A model generated the notes under the pieces. The model saw only the letters and a list, made by a program, of their open reading frames with translations. It ran no database searches and was not told where the DNA came from. This document shows positions 13,670 to 24,134 of a stretch of DNA of 64,000 nucleotides, piece by piece. Every line of letters starts with the position of its first letter. Position 1 is the stretch's first letter. Source of the stretch: Pohlia nutans (lineage: Eukaryota > Streptophyta > Bryopsida > Bryales > Mniaceae); contig CM040090.1 of the NCBI GenBank assembly GCA_022496805.1, forward strand, positions 9,356,001-9,420,000, written 5' to 3'. The position numbers and the translations under genes are program-made.

Positions 13670-13808
13670 ACCGTAGTCTTGTGGATGGCATAGCCGTGGT
13701 CTTGTGGGTAGCATAACCGTACTCTTGAAGGTGGTGTAGCCGTAATCTTGTGGGTGGCGTAGCCGTAGTCTTGAAGATGACGTAGCCGTCGTCTTGAAGG
13801 TGGCATAT
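13670..13808. repeat. 23-bp minisatellite, about six units
   Basis: Units such as CCGTGGTCTTGTGGGTAGC-ataa follow each other with 2-5 differences each. Related units recur at 15779-15834. Confidence 0.8.
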
Positions 13809-13809
13809 C

Positions 13810-14465
13810 CGTGGTTGTGAACCGTTGAACCGGCTCACTTAGCATTGAATTTTTAGTTCGATAGTTTTTGAATGTTTAGCGATTTATATTTGTCTAACCG
13901 GGGCATTTTAGCCGATTAGACAATTTCCCGAGTTTATTTCCCTTAGTATCCGGTTTTTATCCACAATTATTAAATTCCTTTTTATCTAGATAAATTGTTG
14001 TGTTTAATTACGTTTATCGATTCGATTTTGCGATTACGTGCAATTGGGCCGTTTGCCCTTTATTTTACTCTATGATTTTATTCTATGATGGTTGATTATC
14101 ATTTTAGTTCGTGAGTTTAGTCTAGTTTACTAGATTATTCTACGAGTTATCCTTGTTATTCCTTTTGGTCCGTTATTTTGGTCCTTTAAATCCCTATCGG
14201 TTTAGTTCTATCTGGTAGGCTATTGTTGGGTTTATTCTTTGGTTGATTAGATAGGGTTTATTATTCGTTAATTGGTTAGTAGAGTGAGTGTGTATTGTGC
14301 TCCCGGTTGAGTGAGAGTGAAGCGGTAGTTTAGGATTTAGATGAAAGTGGATGGATGTAGTTTTGGTGAGATTCAAGTCCCACCCTGTCGCTTCCGCTTG
14401 AGGGAGTTAGTTTTGGCTCTCGTGTGTGTTTTTTCCGGGAGTGTGTAGGATTGTAAATTTAGAGT
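13810..14465. other. T-rich spacer
   Basis: No supported gene. It contains many short ggtttattc/ttggttgatt-like fragments. Confidence 0.35.
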
Positions 14466-14990
14466 TATGGCGGCAGATTGGAAGGCCAACTTTGAGGCGC
14501 CATAACTCCGGATCGAAGAGGAATCAGGAGATGAGCCTTTAGATTCAGGAGCGTCTTTAAGTTGTCTTTCCAAAAAGACTAGGCGCGTCCTCAGCGGATC
14601 AAGGACGGAGGAGTGGCAGCCGTTCAAGTGGAGGTGTGTCCGCTATGTCGGCAGATTGGAAGGCCAACTTTGAGGAGCCATAACTTCGGATCGAGGAGGA
14701 ATCAGGAGACGAGCCTTTGGATTCAGGAGCGTCTTCAAGTTGTCTTTCCAAAAAGACTAGGCGCGTCCTGAGCGGATCTAGGACGGAGGAGTGGCGGCCG
14801 TTCAAGTGGAGGTGCGTCCGCTGTGGCGGTAGATGGGAAGACCAACTTTGAGGCGCCATAACTCGAGATCTAAGAGAAACCAGGAGACGAGCCTTTGGAT
14901 TTGGAAGCATCTTCAAGTCGTCTTTTCAACAAAACCAAACTCGTCCTCAGCGGATCAATGACGAGGGACTGACGGCCGTTTTTGTGGCCA
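14466..14990. repeat. Tandem repeat, three units of ~177 bp
   Basis: Units start near 14466, 14644 and 14821 with the shared phrase GGCAGATTGGAAGGCCAACT and continue through gagccataactccgg and aaaagactaggcgcgtcc. The third unit is the most diverged. Confidence 0.85.
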
Positions 14991-15778
14991 GGGGTGCAGC
15001 AGCGGCGGAGGAGAACATGGAGGGAGATCTTTTTTTTCATTTTTCCTACATTCTTGCAATTGTTTTCATTTGATTTAATGTTTTAGAATGCTAGTAGTCT
15101 AGATTTGAACTTAACATTGAAAATGGCAACTTAATTGCCCCAAAAATTGTGTGGTTTGCATGGATTGTTTGGATGCATGCAAGTTTTGAATGTTGTTTGC
15201 ATTTGATGTTTGGTTGCTAGTTAATTGTATTTGGCTTGTTGGTTGCATGTGGATGGTTTAGTGTTGGTTGAGTTCTGAAATTAGGGCTTGATTTTGAGAA
15301 TATTGAGGTATACGCGGAACCGCTGCCAAAATCTGCCTAAAGCACCCTAATACCTCATTTAAATTGTCTCTTGCATGGCTAGAATGACCTATGAGTATGT
15401 GTATGTGATTTGCATGCTCTTTGAAATATTGCTTGTGTGCTGTAGAAGTTTAGTTTGAAGCATTTTGGGGTTTTTTGGTGGGTTTGGACCCCATTTGGCC
15501 TCCATAATTGAGCCAATGGCCCCTAGGGGTCGAAGGAAGGCAATTGTAGCTTCCTAAGCTCAATTGTGGTGGATTTGAGACTTGATCCACTGCTGAACTT
15601 ACATATTGGATGAGGAATTGAGTTGAATCTTTTGTGTATCTTGTATCTTGGTTGAAATTTTAATTAGCATTGCATAGTTTCATGTGAATTTAAGAGAGTC
15701 CATTGCTTGCGTCCACATTTCACCCACTTTCCGGCCGGACATATGGGCTTTTGACCGGTGACGGTCAAAACGCTCATA
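14991..15778. other. Spacer between tandem repeats
   Basis: No gene supported. Confidence 0.35.
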
Positions 15779-16300
15779 GTGGTCTTGTAGATGGCGTAGC
15801 AGTGATCTTGTAGGTGGCATAGCCGTGGTCACTGTGATTTCAGAGTACTCGAGTATTGTCATTTGGGAGCGGCGGGGTTCTATGATTTTGATTAGCCGGA
15901 GTCTGTGTTTTTTATCGTAACGGAGATTTGTGCATTTCTAATGGGAGTAGCCACTGTTTTCTTTTTAAAGCCGTGACTACTGTAGTTTTTGTGGTCGTAA
16001 CTACTGTGATTTTTTGAAAGCCGTGACCACTATTTTTTTTTTTTGAAAGTTATGATTACTATGATTTTTTTAAGCCATAACCACTGTGATTTTTGGAAGG
16101 CTTTGACCATTGTTTTTGTTTAAAGCTGTGAACATTGAAATTTTTATGACCGTGGCCGCTGCAATTTTTTTAAGGCCTAGGTACTGTGATTGTTTAAAAG
16201 CCGTAGCCACTGTGATTTTTGAAGACCGTCGTCATTGTAATTTTCGTGGATGTGGCCACTGTAAATTTTTTAAAGGCCGTAGCCAGTGCAATTTTTTCGA
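15779..16300. repeat. Degenerate minisatellite of AAGCCGTGACCACTGTGATT-like units
   Basis: About a dozen 33-37-bp units alternate a (a)gccgt(g/a)(a/g)ccactgt core with a poly-T block. The first two units at 15779-15834 match the 23-bp minisatellite at 13670. Confidence 0.75.
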
Positions 16301-17068
16301 GAACATTTTTTAAGGGAGCTGCTAAACAACACTAAAGGGGCCCACCCAACAACGGTGGAACAATCCTCTTTACACTCATGACTCAATGTCGTGAGTTACC
16401 CACAAGAAAAACAACATCCACAACACGTCCAACCACACGATGTGCAAAATGAAAACACAAACACAATAAAAAACACCATTGAGCTCTCAATGGTCCACGG
16501 CGATCCAACCTGCAAATTCAAAACAACATTTGATCACAAAATGCGAAACAACAGCACCACCTCCCGGCAGACGCACCAAATTATGCGAGCACTTTGACCG
16601 TGAGGATGGTCAACGCGTCACACAAGATGGGCCGAGGTGTGGTTGTAACTCCTAAGTGCCTCCAAACAACGGACTCCTAACGTAGGAGTATCATAAGTAT
16701 AAATAAATGTGGCATAGACCACAAGCATAAAGGTCATAGGCATAAATGAATGCAAAGAACAACCTAACTTACAAATTAGAAATCAACATTAAAAGAAGGA
16801 CCAGCAGACCCCTGACACTAAAACAAACACATTCCCTACTAAATATTCTAAATCATACACAATAAGCTTCTAATAGAAGCTAGTTCAATTATCTATTAAT
16901 TCGCGAAAGAATCAATGGAAAATCGTTTACCAATTGGAATTATGTGCTTCCAAAGTCGGTACTCTTCAATTCTCATGGCCGTAGACCTCCTGGTACTTCA
17001 TCAGCTGCTGCGTCCTTGTCTTTCCTCTAAAAATCACAAAAATTAACTAGCGCATACAAAATTTCATC
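16301..17068. other. Spacer
   Basis: No gene supported. Confidence 0.35.
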
Positions 17069-17400
17069 TCGCCCCAGCACGCGCAAATTTCATTGAAAAA
17101 GGTCTTACGAGTCAAAAGTTAGAAGGCTCCAACCGGCCAACCTTCAAATCCTCCGGCAGTCAACCTACTCGCACTGGATCGATCCTTCCTCCTTCGCTAT
17201 AACTCCAAAGAGCGCGAAATTTGACTGGCTTTTAGACAACTTGACGTCGCTCTAGCACGCGCAAATTACATTTAAAAAGGTTTCACCAGCCAAAAGTTAC
17301 AAGGCTCCAACCGGCCAACCTTCAAATCCTCCGGCAGCCAACCTCCTCGCACTTGGTCGGCTCTCCCTCCTTCGTTATAACTCCAAATCCAGCGTATGAG
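17069..17400. repeat. Tandem repeat, two units of ~174 bp
   Basis: AGCACGCGCAAATT starts the units near 17079 and 17253; both continue with gttagaaggctccaaccggc-like text and ccttcgctataactccaaa. Confidence 0.78.
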
Positions 17401-17931
17401 ATGTCCCTAGAAAGTTAACATATTGATCGACCTTGTGCTAAAAAAATTCAGCTCCTTCCTTATTAGGGTCAAAGAGTTATCGACGATTTTCCTCTACTGT
17501 CTTTTTCTCATGCTCTCTCCCACACGCTCTATGCCTACTACCATAATGAAAGAGAGAGAGAAAGAGGTACGACCCCTCTCTCAAGCTCCCTCTAACCTAA
17601 CAACCAACTAATCTACATTCAACTACCCTTTCATCCGGTTAGGCATTGATCAATCGGTTCCTCTTCCTAGTCTCATTATTTCTCTCAAATAAACCCTTCT
17701 ACTATCAACCATGTTAGTTTCACATTGCTTCATAACTTACAAAACATCATGAGGATTCATCTACTTTCTACAAACACACCAATCACACCAAAAATTCATC
17801 TCATAATAAAATTATGACCTCAAGTTAATTGTTCAACGAAAATATCATTAATAATCCAAATCTATTAAAATGCATAGAGTAAATAATGGGAATGACTATA
17901 AAACATCAAATGCCACTATAAATACTATAGC

Positions 17932-18183
17932 GTGGTTCTTAAGTCGTTTGAAGGGTTCACACACCGTGCGGATTTGTTTGCTACGATGTTCTATGAGCAT
18001 TTAATCGTTAAGTTTCCGAATGTCTTTAAACATTTGAAAGATGTCTTAATAGAAGAAGGCATAATGAAAGACGACATTGTACGTCTTGGTAACACACCGT
18101 TTACAACTATGTGTGGTATCAAATATTACCATTGCAATATTCATACTCATACGGACGATGTATCGTATGAGTTTTTCGTATGA
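17932..18183 (+). pseudogene. Unidentified fragment with an HxD motif
   Basis: An 83-codon frame with good amino-acid texture: FATMFYEHLIVKFPNVFKHL, then GNTPFTTMCGIKYYH and HTHTDDVSYEFFVWF in the continuing frame before a stop. The N-x-PFTTM...H-x-D spacing recalls 2-oxoglutarate/Fe oxygenase-like domains of some plant and fungal transposons, but no full domain is present. Treat this as an unknown TE or gene fragment. Confidence 0.35.
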
Positions 18184-19470
18184 TTTAGTCAATCTAGTAG
18201 GTGATGATATCAGATCTTCTTATGTTATTTTAATTTTCTGTGGTTTTAATTTTTAATTTCGTGCAATTATGTGTGATGTATGTGTATTATCTACTATTTT
18301 TAATGGGTCGTGTTTATGTTTTAGGTACGAAGGATTTAGCAGGGAATGCAGTTCAATTTTATTTGTCGGGATTGAAACTGTTCACGATACCATTGGTCAG
18401 TGATGTTATGCTTTGAAAGTCTTCGAAATTATGGTACTGGACAAAGACCATTGATGAGCGTGAATAATATGACATGACGTTTTATCAAAAGACATTGTAT
18501 TTCAGGTGATACGCAATTTTGAAAAGCATAATGATAGAAAATGTTCAAAATTTTGTACAATACACTATACGATTTTGATATTCTATGGTCGTCTAATTTT
18601 GTATAATTTTGACGTTTATATAGTGGCCGTAAAAGTTTGTATAGATTGCACCATTGCTGAGCTTTGAATAAGCGGTGCTTTGACCTAGCCTCACAATGCT
18701 TTAAAACCTTTTGAAGCTCAGCGTTGGTGTTTGGTGATATGTTGTATGTGTGAGGGGAGGCCGGTGCTTTGATTGTGTCGCGGTATGACAATCCTCATAT
18801 TGTCACAAAATGCTTTGAAGCATCTGCTTCCTTTATTACTTTTTAAGCTTAGTGTTTTAATTTTAATTTTTGTAGTATAGTTATTGTGTATTTCCGCTTC
18901 ATAAGTGTTTAATTCAGTAGTCGTTCTTGCATGACATAGGAAGAGAAAGCGTTGCCCTAAGACGCACGGCAACATCATGGCCACGAGAAACGAAGTGCGG
19001 GATTTAGAATGGAAGATTCGATTATGGAGTTTTGCAAAATCAGTAACTGTTTTCTTTAAATCAACAAAAAATCTTTGAATTTCCAATATTTAAGTAGCGC
19101 TCGATTGGACTTACATTTTATTGTTAAAACATTCCGATGCCCAAATTACGCTTATGTCTGCAGATGTTTTCAACTACAAGAAATTTCATGACGTTGATTT
19201 GTATACACGAATACACTTTTGTGAAACGTTTGTACATGACTACCACGAGACGTACATGATGCTGAATAATTTGAATGGTCTAGCTGTTATCAAGATTTTA
19301 TCAACGAAATTTTGCAAAATCCTTAGATTATTGTTCCCAAAGTTCAAATACAACTATTTTTAAAAAGAGATTTTGGTTATTTAAACCGTCCATGTTAACT
19401 AAAAAAATTTAAATTAAGAAATAATTTCATATTTTGTGACAAAATTAAATTTGAATCTACAATCAATAGT
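18184..19470. other. AT-rich spacer
   Basis: Open frames at 18429-19086 (minus) and 19121-19363 (plus) lack recognisable domains and splice signals. Confidence 0.35.
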
Positions 19471-19592
19471 GACAGCGCTGTCATAGAAAACGCCTTTGCA
19501 GCGTTAAAAATTAGATTGAAGGATTTTAACATGTTTTACTTCCGATGTAAATATATGTGCCATCATTATGATAGATTATTGTTTGACACATA
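19470..19592 (+). pseudogene. Harbinger/DDE transposase C-terminal remnant
   Basis: Reads DSAVIENAFAALKIRLKDF, which matches the block around the catalytic Glu in PIF/Harbinger transposases (the usual form is VVERAFGxLKxRFRIL). Only about 40 codons survive before TAA. It may belong with the DNA-binding ORF fragments at 11955-13520. Confidence 0.5.
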
Positions 19593-19599
19593 ATTTTTA

Positions 19600-22222
19600 T
19601 AAAGTACATGACGGATTCGACGACCAGTAAATATTAGAGTGCGGGAAGATCCTTTAGCAGGCTTCCATCGAGGATTACAAAAATCGTGTGAGTAGAATAT
19701 TATTTTTTTATTTCACATTCAACTTCTTGAATGAGGCAAATGTCTACTACTTTTAGCATTTTTATCAAATAGTAAGTTAATTAAACATCTTAAATTTTTA
19801 ATAATTTGTTTAAGCAATGAAGACTTTTATTGTTTCAACTTTTTGTTAATTTTCTTTAAAAAAATGTTAAAATATAATTATAAAGTTTTAAGTTTTAAAT
19901 TATTTTAAAGTCAAAGACTACGAATTTCAATTTTATCTCTATACGTCCGAATGTGTGTTTTTGCAATTAAAGTTATCTTAAAAGATAAACAATGTCACGT
20001 TTTTTCATCTTTCATGTCATTTATAAAAATATAAAAAATACCTGAAATAGATGTACAGAATAAAAGTTACAAATGCATGAAATTTTGTGACGATGTTTTC
20101 ATTCATTTTAATTTATGAATGTCAGCGTGCATTTATTTTGTACCACTTCACGCACTTTTATCTTTCATCTCATTTATAAAAATATAAAATTCACCTAAAA
20201 TGGATGTAGAGAATAGTGATTATGGATTGATGAAGTTTCGCTACATTTTTTGATCCGTTTTACTTCATGAAGGAGAGTGTGTGATGATTTGCTATTGAAT
20301 TTGCTTTCCACAAATCCAACTACATTACTCTCTTTTATCTTTTGTGCCCTTAGTAAAAATATAAGAATTATTTTTATTGAATATATATTATTGAAGATAT
20401 GGACGGATGAGATTTTCTTAAAATAGTTTATTTATTCAAAAAATGATGTTTAAGAGTAAAGAGTGTACGTATCCCTTTTAAATGAATTTGCTACAATAAT
20501 TTAAATATTGTGACTCTCTTTGACACAACACTCACGTTTTATACTCAATTTGAATATCAGTCACGATATACCACCCTTGTGTATTAATCACAATGTTTCT
20601 TTTTACTTAAATACACACATATACCTCTTGAAACACACGTCATTCTCTACACTTCACTCCATACTCTTCACAGTAACTCACAAATCATAATTTAGAACAT
20701 AAAAAAGAATACATGAGTACAAAAATTACCTAAACAACAAAAATACAAAAGAACATCAACAACAACAACGTTTGGGATTTTACCAGATGCAACGAGAATG
20801 AAGTGTCAATTAAAACAATTTTCTTCATTGAAATGTTATACAACTCACAAATGAAGGTATTTTTCACTGATTGCATAACAACCCTTTTCAAGGATTCTGC
20901 AAGAATATAAAAAACGCCACAGGTTTTGTCAAAAGAATGTATTAAAAAAAAGAAAAATGATGACAGTACTATTGAACCACAAATTCAAATTACTAAATTA
21001 ATGATTTTGAAGACAAAATAAGCTTTCTTAAATACTAAACAAAATAACTTAAAAATGCGACCTGCAACCAAAAATCCTATCAATCAAACAAGAATTGAAT
21101 TTAGACCCTCAATCTTACAGACTTTATAACTTCCAGAAACTATTAGTTGACGATCCTATCTTTATTAGGACAAATTATCTAATTTAATCTGAACTCCTAT
21201 TTACTACTCAATATAAAATGTAATTGTGTTAAATATAACTCGAATTGATTATTCACGAGATAAATGTAATAATTTTCTTTGATTATACTCCATTTTAGCC
21301 ATTTATCATTTGAGAAATTTACCACCTATTTGATAAATTGAACTTTTGCATCAATTAATTTCACCATTGATCTTCAAATGCTTCTTTTAGTAAAGAACAT
21401 CTTTTGTAAATTTTCAATCAAATTTTCGGGTAGTCTTGTGAAATTTTGGTTGACACTTTGACATTTCCGCGAAATTTACGATAAAATTGTTCTTCAACTC
21501 TGGTGATTATTAAAATACAGTCACCTTAATCAAGGTACCTAAAGGTCCTTGTAACAATTTTTTGCGCAATTTAGCATCATCCGCTTATTTTCTGTTAATA
21601 TTCAAAGCTCATTTATAGTTTGTAATATATGTTTAACCCCTGTAATTACGCAAACTTTTGACAACTTTATTCAGAGTTCTAAAAGTCTATTCTCAACCCT
21701 TTAGAAGGACTTTTGCTATCTCCTTCTTTTTCTACCCTTTATTAGACTAATTATCAGTTACTCAAAATGATAATTAATTATAACTCCCTCTAACCTCTTA
21801 TTTTCTTTTCATTTTTATCTTAGGGCATCTCCTCTACATAGGATCTAAAAGATGTTTAAATAATCATGATTTAGAGTAATTTTATGTCGATCACTGATCA
21901 AACTATTAATTTTCACAATATTGCCTTTTTTACGTGAAAAAACTATTAATATAATTTTATTTTTTTTACAGTTTCACAAAAAAAACATCAAAATACGTAA
22001 GAAACTTTTATTTGCATTTTCCAAATTTTTTCCCAAAATTATTTACTATTTTTCTATTTGTTTACGTAAACACATTAATATTTTAAAATAATCAATTTTT
22101 TTTTTTACTCTGAGAACTCTGAGTACCAACTACCGATTGGGAAGCTCACAGATTGCTAGATTATAGAGATGCGGTAAAAATTGCTGGAAATAATATGCGA
22201 TAAGTATTATTTCTTTCGTGAT
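19600..22222. other. AT-rich gene-free stretch
   Basis: No coding frame, RNA gene or bounded repeat could be supported. Confidence 0.45.
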
Positions 22223-22227
22223 TAAAC

Positions 22228-22785
22228 TGTCACGGACATAGAACCTTGAGATGGGTATTGCAAAGACTAGGCCTTGAAGCCAGAGATATGTTATTGTTCA
22301 AGATTAGTTCGTGATGGGTATTGCCGTAGTTGTCCAGAGATAAGTTATTGTCCAAACTAGTTCGTGATGGGTATTACCGTATTGTCCAGTGATAAGTTAT
22401 TGTACAAACTAGTTCGTGATGGGTATTGCCACCGACATAGAACCTTCTAGAATAATTCTAGAAGTTCTATAGGTCCTTTGACTTTTAGGATCTTTCTAGA
22501 TACTTCCTAGGGACTCTCATAGTCTCTAGGAAGCCCCTTAAGAAGCTTCCTTAGTACTAGTATATCCAGGGGACGAGATGAGGGACTCCTCACTCTCGTC
22601 AACACAAGTTTAGGAGCACTCTTGAGTGTGCCTTGTCTTGTATCTTGTTCAACTATCGATTAGTTCAATATACTTTCTTGAGAACCATTCTTGTGTACTA
22701 TTGCACTTCTTGTTCTTGGGTCCTTGTTCATGTTCTTGCTCTTCTTCTCTTGTTCTCTTGTTCTTGAGTTCTTGTGTCCCTGACA
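22228..22785 (+). repeat. 5' LTR (558 bp)
   Basis: Starts TGTCACGGACATAG and ends GTGTCCCTGACA. It contains three tandem copies of a ~52-bp unit ending TTCGTGATGGGTATT; the 3' LTR has two. A TATA-like TATATCC lies at 22561, and the predicted RNA start is near 22590. Confidence 0.95.
22561..22602 (+). promoter_or_regulatory. LTR core promoter and predicted RNA start with self-primer
   Basis: TATATCC at 22561-22567 is followed 29 nt later by TCACTCTCGTCAA (22590-22602), which is perfectly complementary to the 13 bases just inside the LTR (22788-22800). In self-primed elements the first bases of the transcript act as primer, so the TATA spacing and the complement agree on the same start site. 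Inferred, not measured. Confidence 0.65.
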
Positions 22786-22787
22786 GT

Positions 22788-22800
22788 TTGACGAGAGTGA
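22788..22800 (+). other. Predicted self-primer binding site
   Basis: TTGACGAGAGTGA begins two bases after the end of the 5' LTR, where a primer binding site belongs. It does not look like the complement of initiator-Met tRNA (no TGGTATCAGAGC-like start). It pairs over 13 of 13 bases with the predicted 5' end of the transcript at 22590-22602. Confidence 0.65.
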
Positions 22801-22823
22801 CATTGACAATACTAGAGCTTGGT

Positions 22824-23008
22824 CTTTCTTGATAAGAGTGGATTACCCCTTTCTTGAAAGTACTAGAGCATTCTAGAGGTTGTGGATTACCCTCCTCTAG
22901 GCTAGTATTGTGGTATGTTGTAAAATTCTTTCTTGATCAAGAGCGGATTACCCCTTTTTCAAGATTGGGTTTTAACATTTTTTTTGAAGGTTGCGGATTA
23001 CACACCTT
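22824..23008 (+). promoter_or_regulatory. Leader with four hairpins presenting GYGGATTAC
   Basis: Between primer site and gag the motif G(C/T)GGATTAC occurs four times (about 22838, 22882, 22942 and 22993). Each copy is bracketed by complementary arms: CTTTC/GAAAG; TACTAG plus CTAGAGG with CCTCTAG plus CTAGTA; TCTTGA/TCAAGA; AAGGT/ACCTT. The position fits an RNA packaging or dimerisation signal; that role is inference. Confidence 0.55.
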
Positions 23009-23066
23009 TAAATTGTGTCTACTCATCATAGAACTCTTTAGTTTCTTTCTCTAGAGTGATTTCAAG

Positions 23067-24134
23067 ATGTCGGGAGTTGTAGATACGAGTATAGCAGACT
23101 TAGCTGAATCAAAGCTAGACGCCATTCTCAAAGCCATCGAAGCCTTGTCTATCAGGACCAATGAGATCGAGAGCTTTGTTTCTAGACTTCACAACGACCT
23201 CGGGGCTCGACCTTCACAAACGAGTCCTGCGCCTCAAGTTTTTCCATCCGGAGAACCATCAATTCTTCCAATTCAAGAGAAGAATCCATCTACTCAACAT
23301 GTCGAGACTTTGAGGATCAAGGAGCCTCGGATCAGCCTTCCAGACAAATTCGATGGCACACGCTCAAAGTTTCAAGGGTTTGTCAATCAAATCCAACTTA
23401 TTACATTTCTTCAACCCCAACGCTATCCGACAGACGAATTGCGAGTAGGTCTAGTTGGAACCTTACTTACGGGGCAAGCTCTATCTTGGTTTGCTCTTCT
23501 GTTTGAAAAAAGATCTCCGATCTTGAATAACTTCGAGATGTTCTTAGCTGCATTTGGAAAGGCTTTTGGAGAACACGACAAGATCTGTTGGGCAACAACC
23601 AAGATTCGTTCTTTGCGACAAGGATCGCGATCTGCATCTGTGTATGCATCAGATTTTCGACAATTAGCATGCGACATCAATTGGGACGAAGAAGCACTCA
23701 TGAGTCAATTTCATTGGGGACTACGAGATGACGTCAAGGACCTGTTATTATCTTTGTCTGATCCTCAAACACTCAGTGAGGCAATAAGTCAAACCGTGAA
23801 GTGTGACAATCGATTATTTCAGCGACGTCAAGATCAACGTTCTTGGACTTCATCAAAACTATATAGAAGTCCTTCTCACTCGGCTGCTTCAACAAATATT
23901 TCAGGGAGTCATTCAGAAGTAGAAGACATGTAAATTGATGCGGTACGATTCAAGCCACTTACGCCACAAGAGAAGAAACGACGATTTGAAGAAGGTTTAT
24001 GTTTGTATTGTGGAGAACCAGGCCATAAAGCTGACAGTTGCTCCAAAAAGCAACACCGCCATACTTTCAAGACACGGAGCACGTTCGTGGGGGACCATCA
24101 ACAATCAAAAAACGAAGAGATCCAGCCACAATAG
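23067..24134 (+). pseudogene. Retrotransposon gag (capsid and zinc knuckle), interrupted
   Basis: Structural gag protein. The first 288 codons (23067-23930) contain the Retrotrans_gag capsid region, with RISLPDKFDGTRSKF, LTGQALSWF and YASDFRQLACDINW. A TAA at 23931 then interrupts the frame. The same frame continues with a CCHC zinc knuckle (CLYCGEPGHKADSC, C-x2-C-x4-H-x4-C, about 24003-24044) and ends at TAG 24132. A slippery A AAA AAC heptamer lies 18 nt before that terminal stop. The ATG at 23067 follows the structured leader directly. This copy can only express capsid without the knuckle. Confidence 0.88.

Noticed and set aside
13670..13808. CRISPR-like array
   Set aside because: Repeats are head to tail with no spacers, in a plant nuclear region; it is a minisatellite.
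18429..19086. Minus-strand ORFs of 120-122 codons
   Set aside because: Antisense to the Harbinger-like region, AT-rich composition, no recognisable domain.
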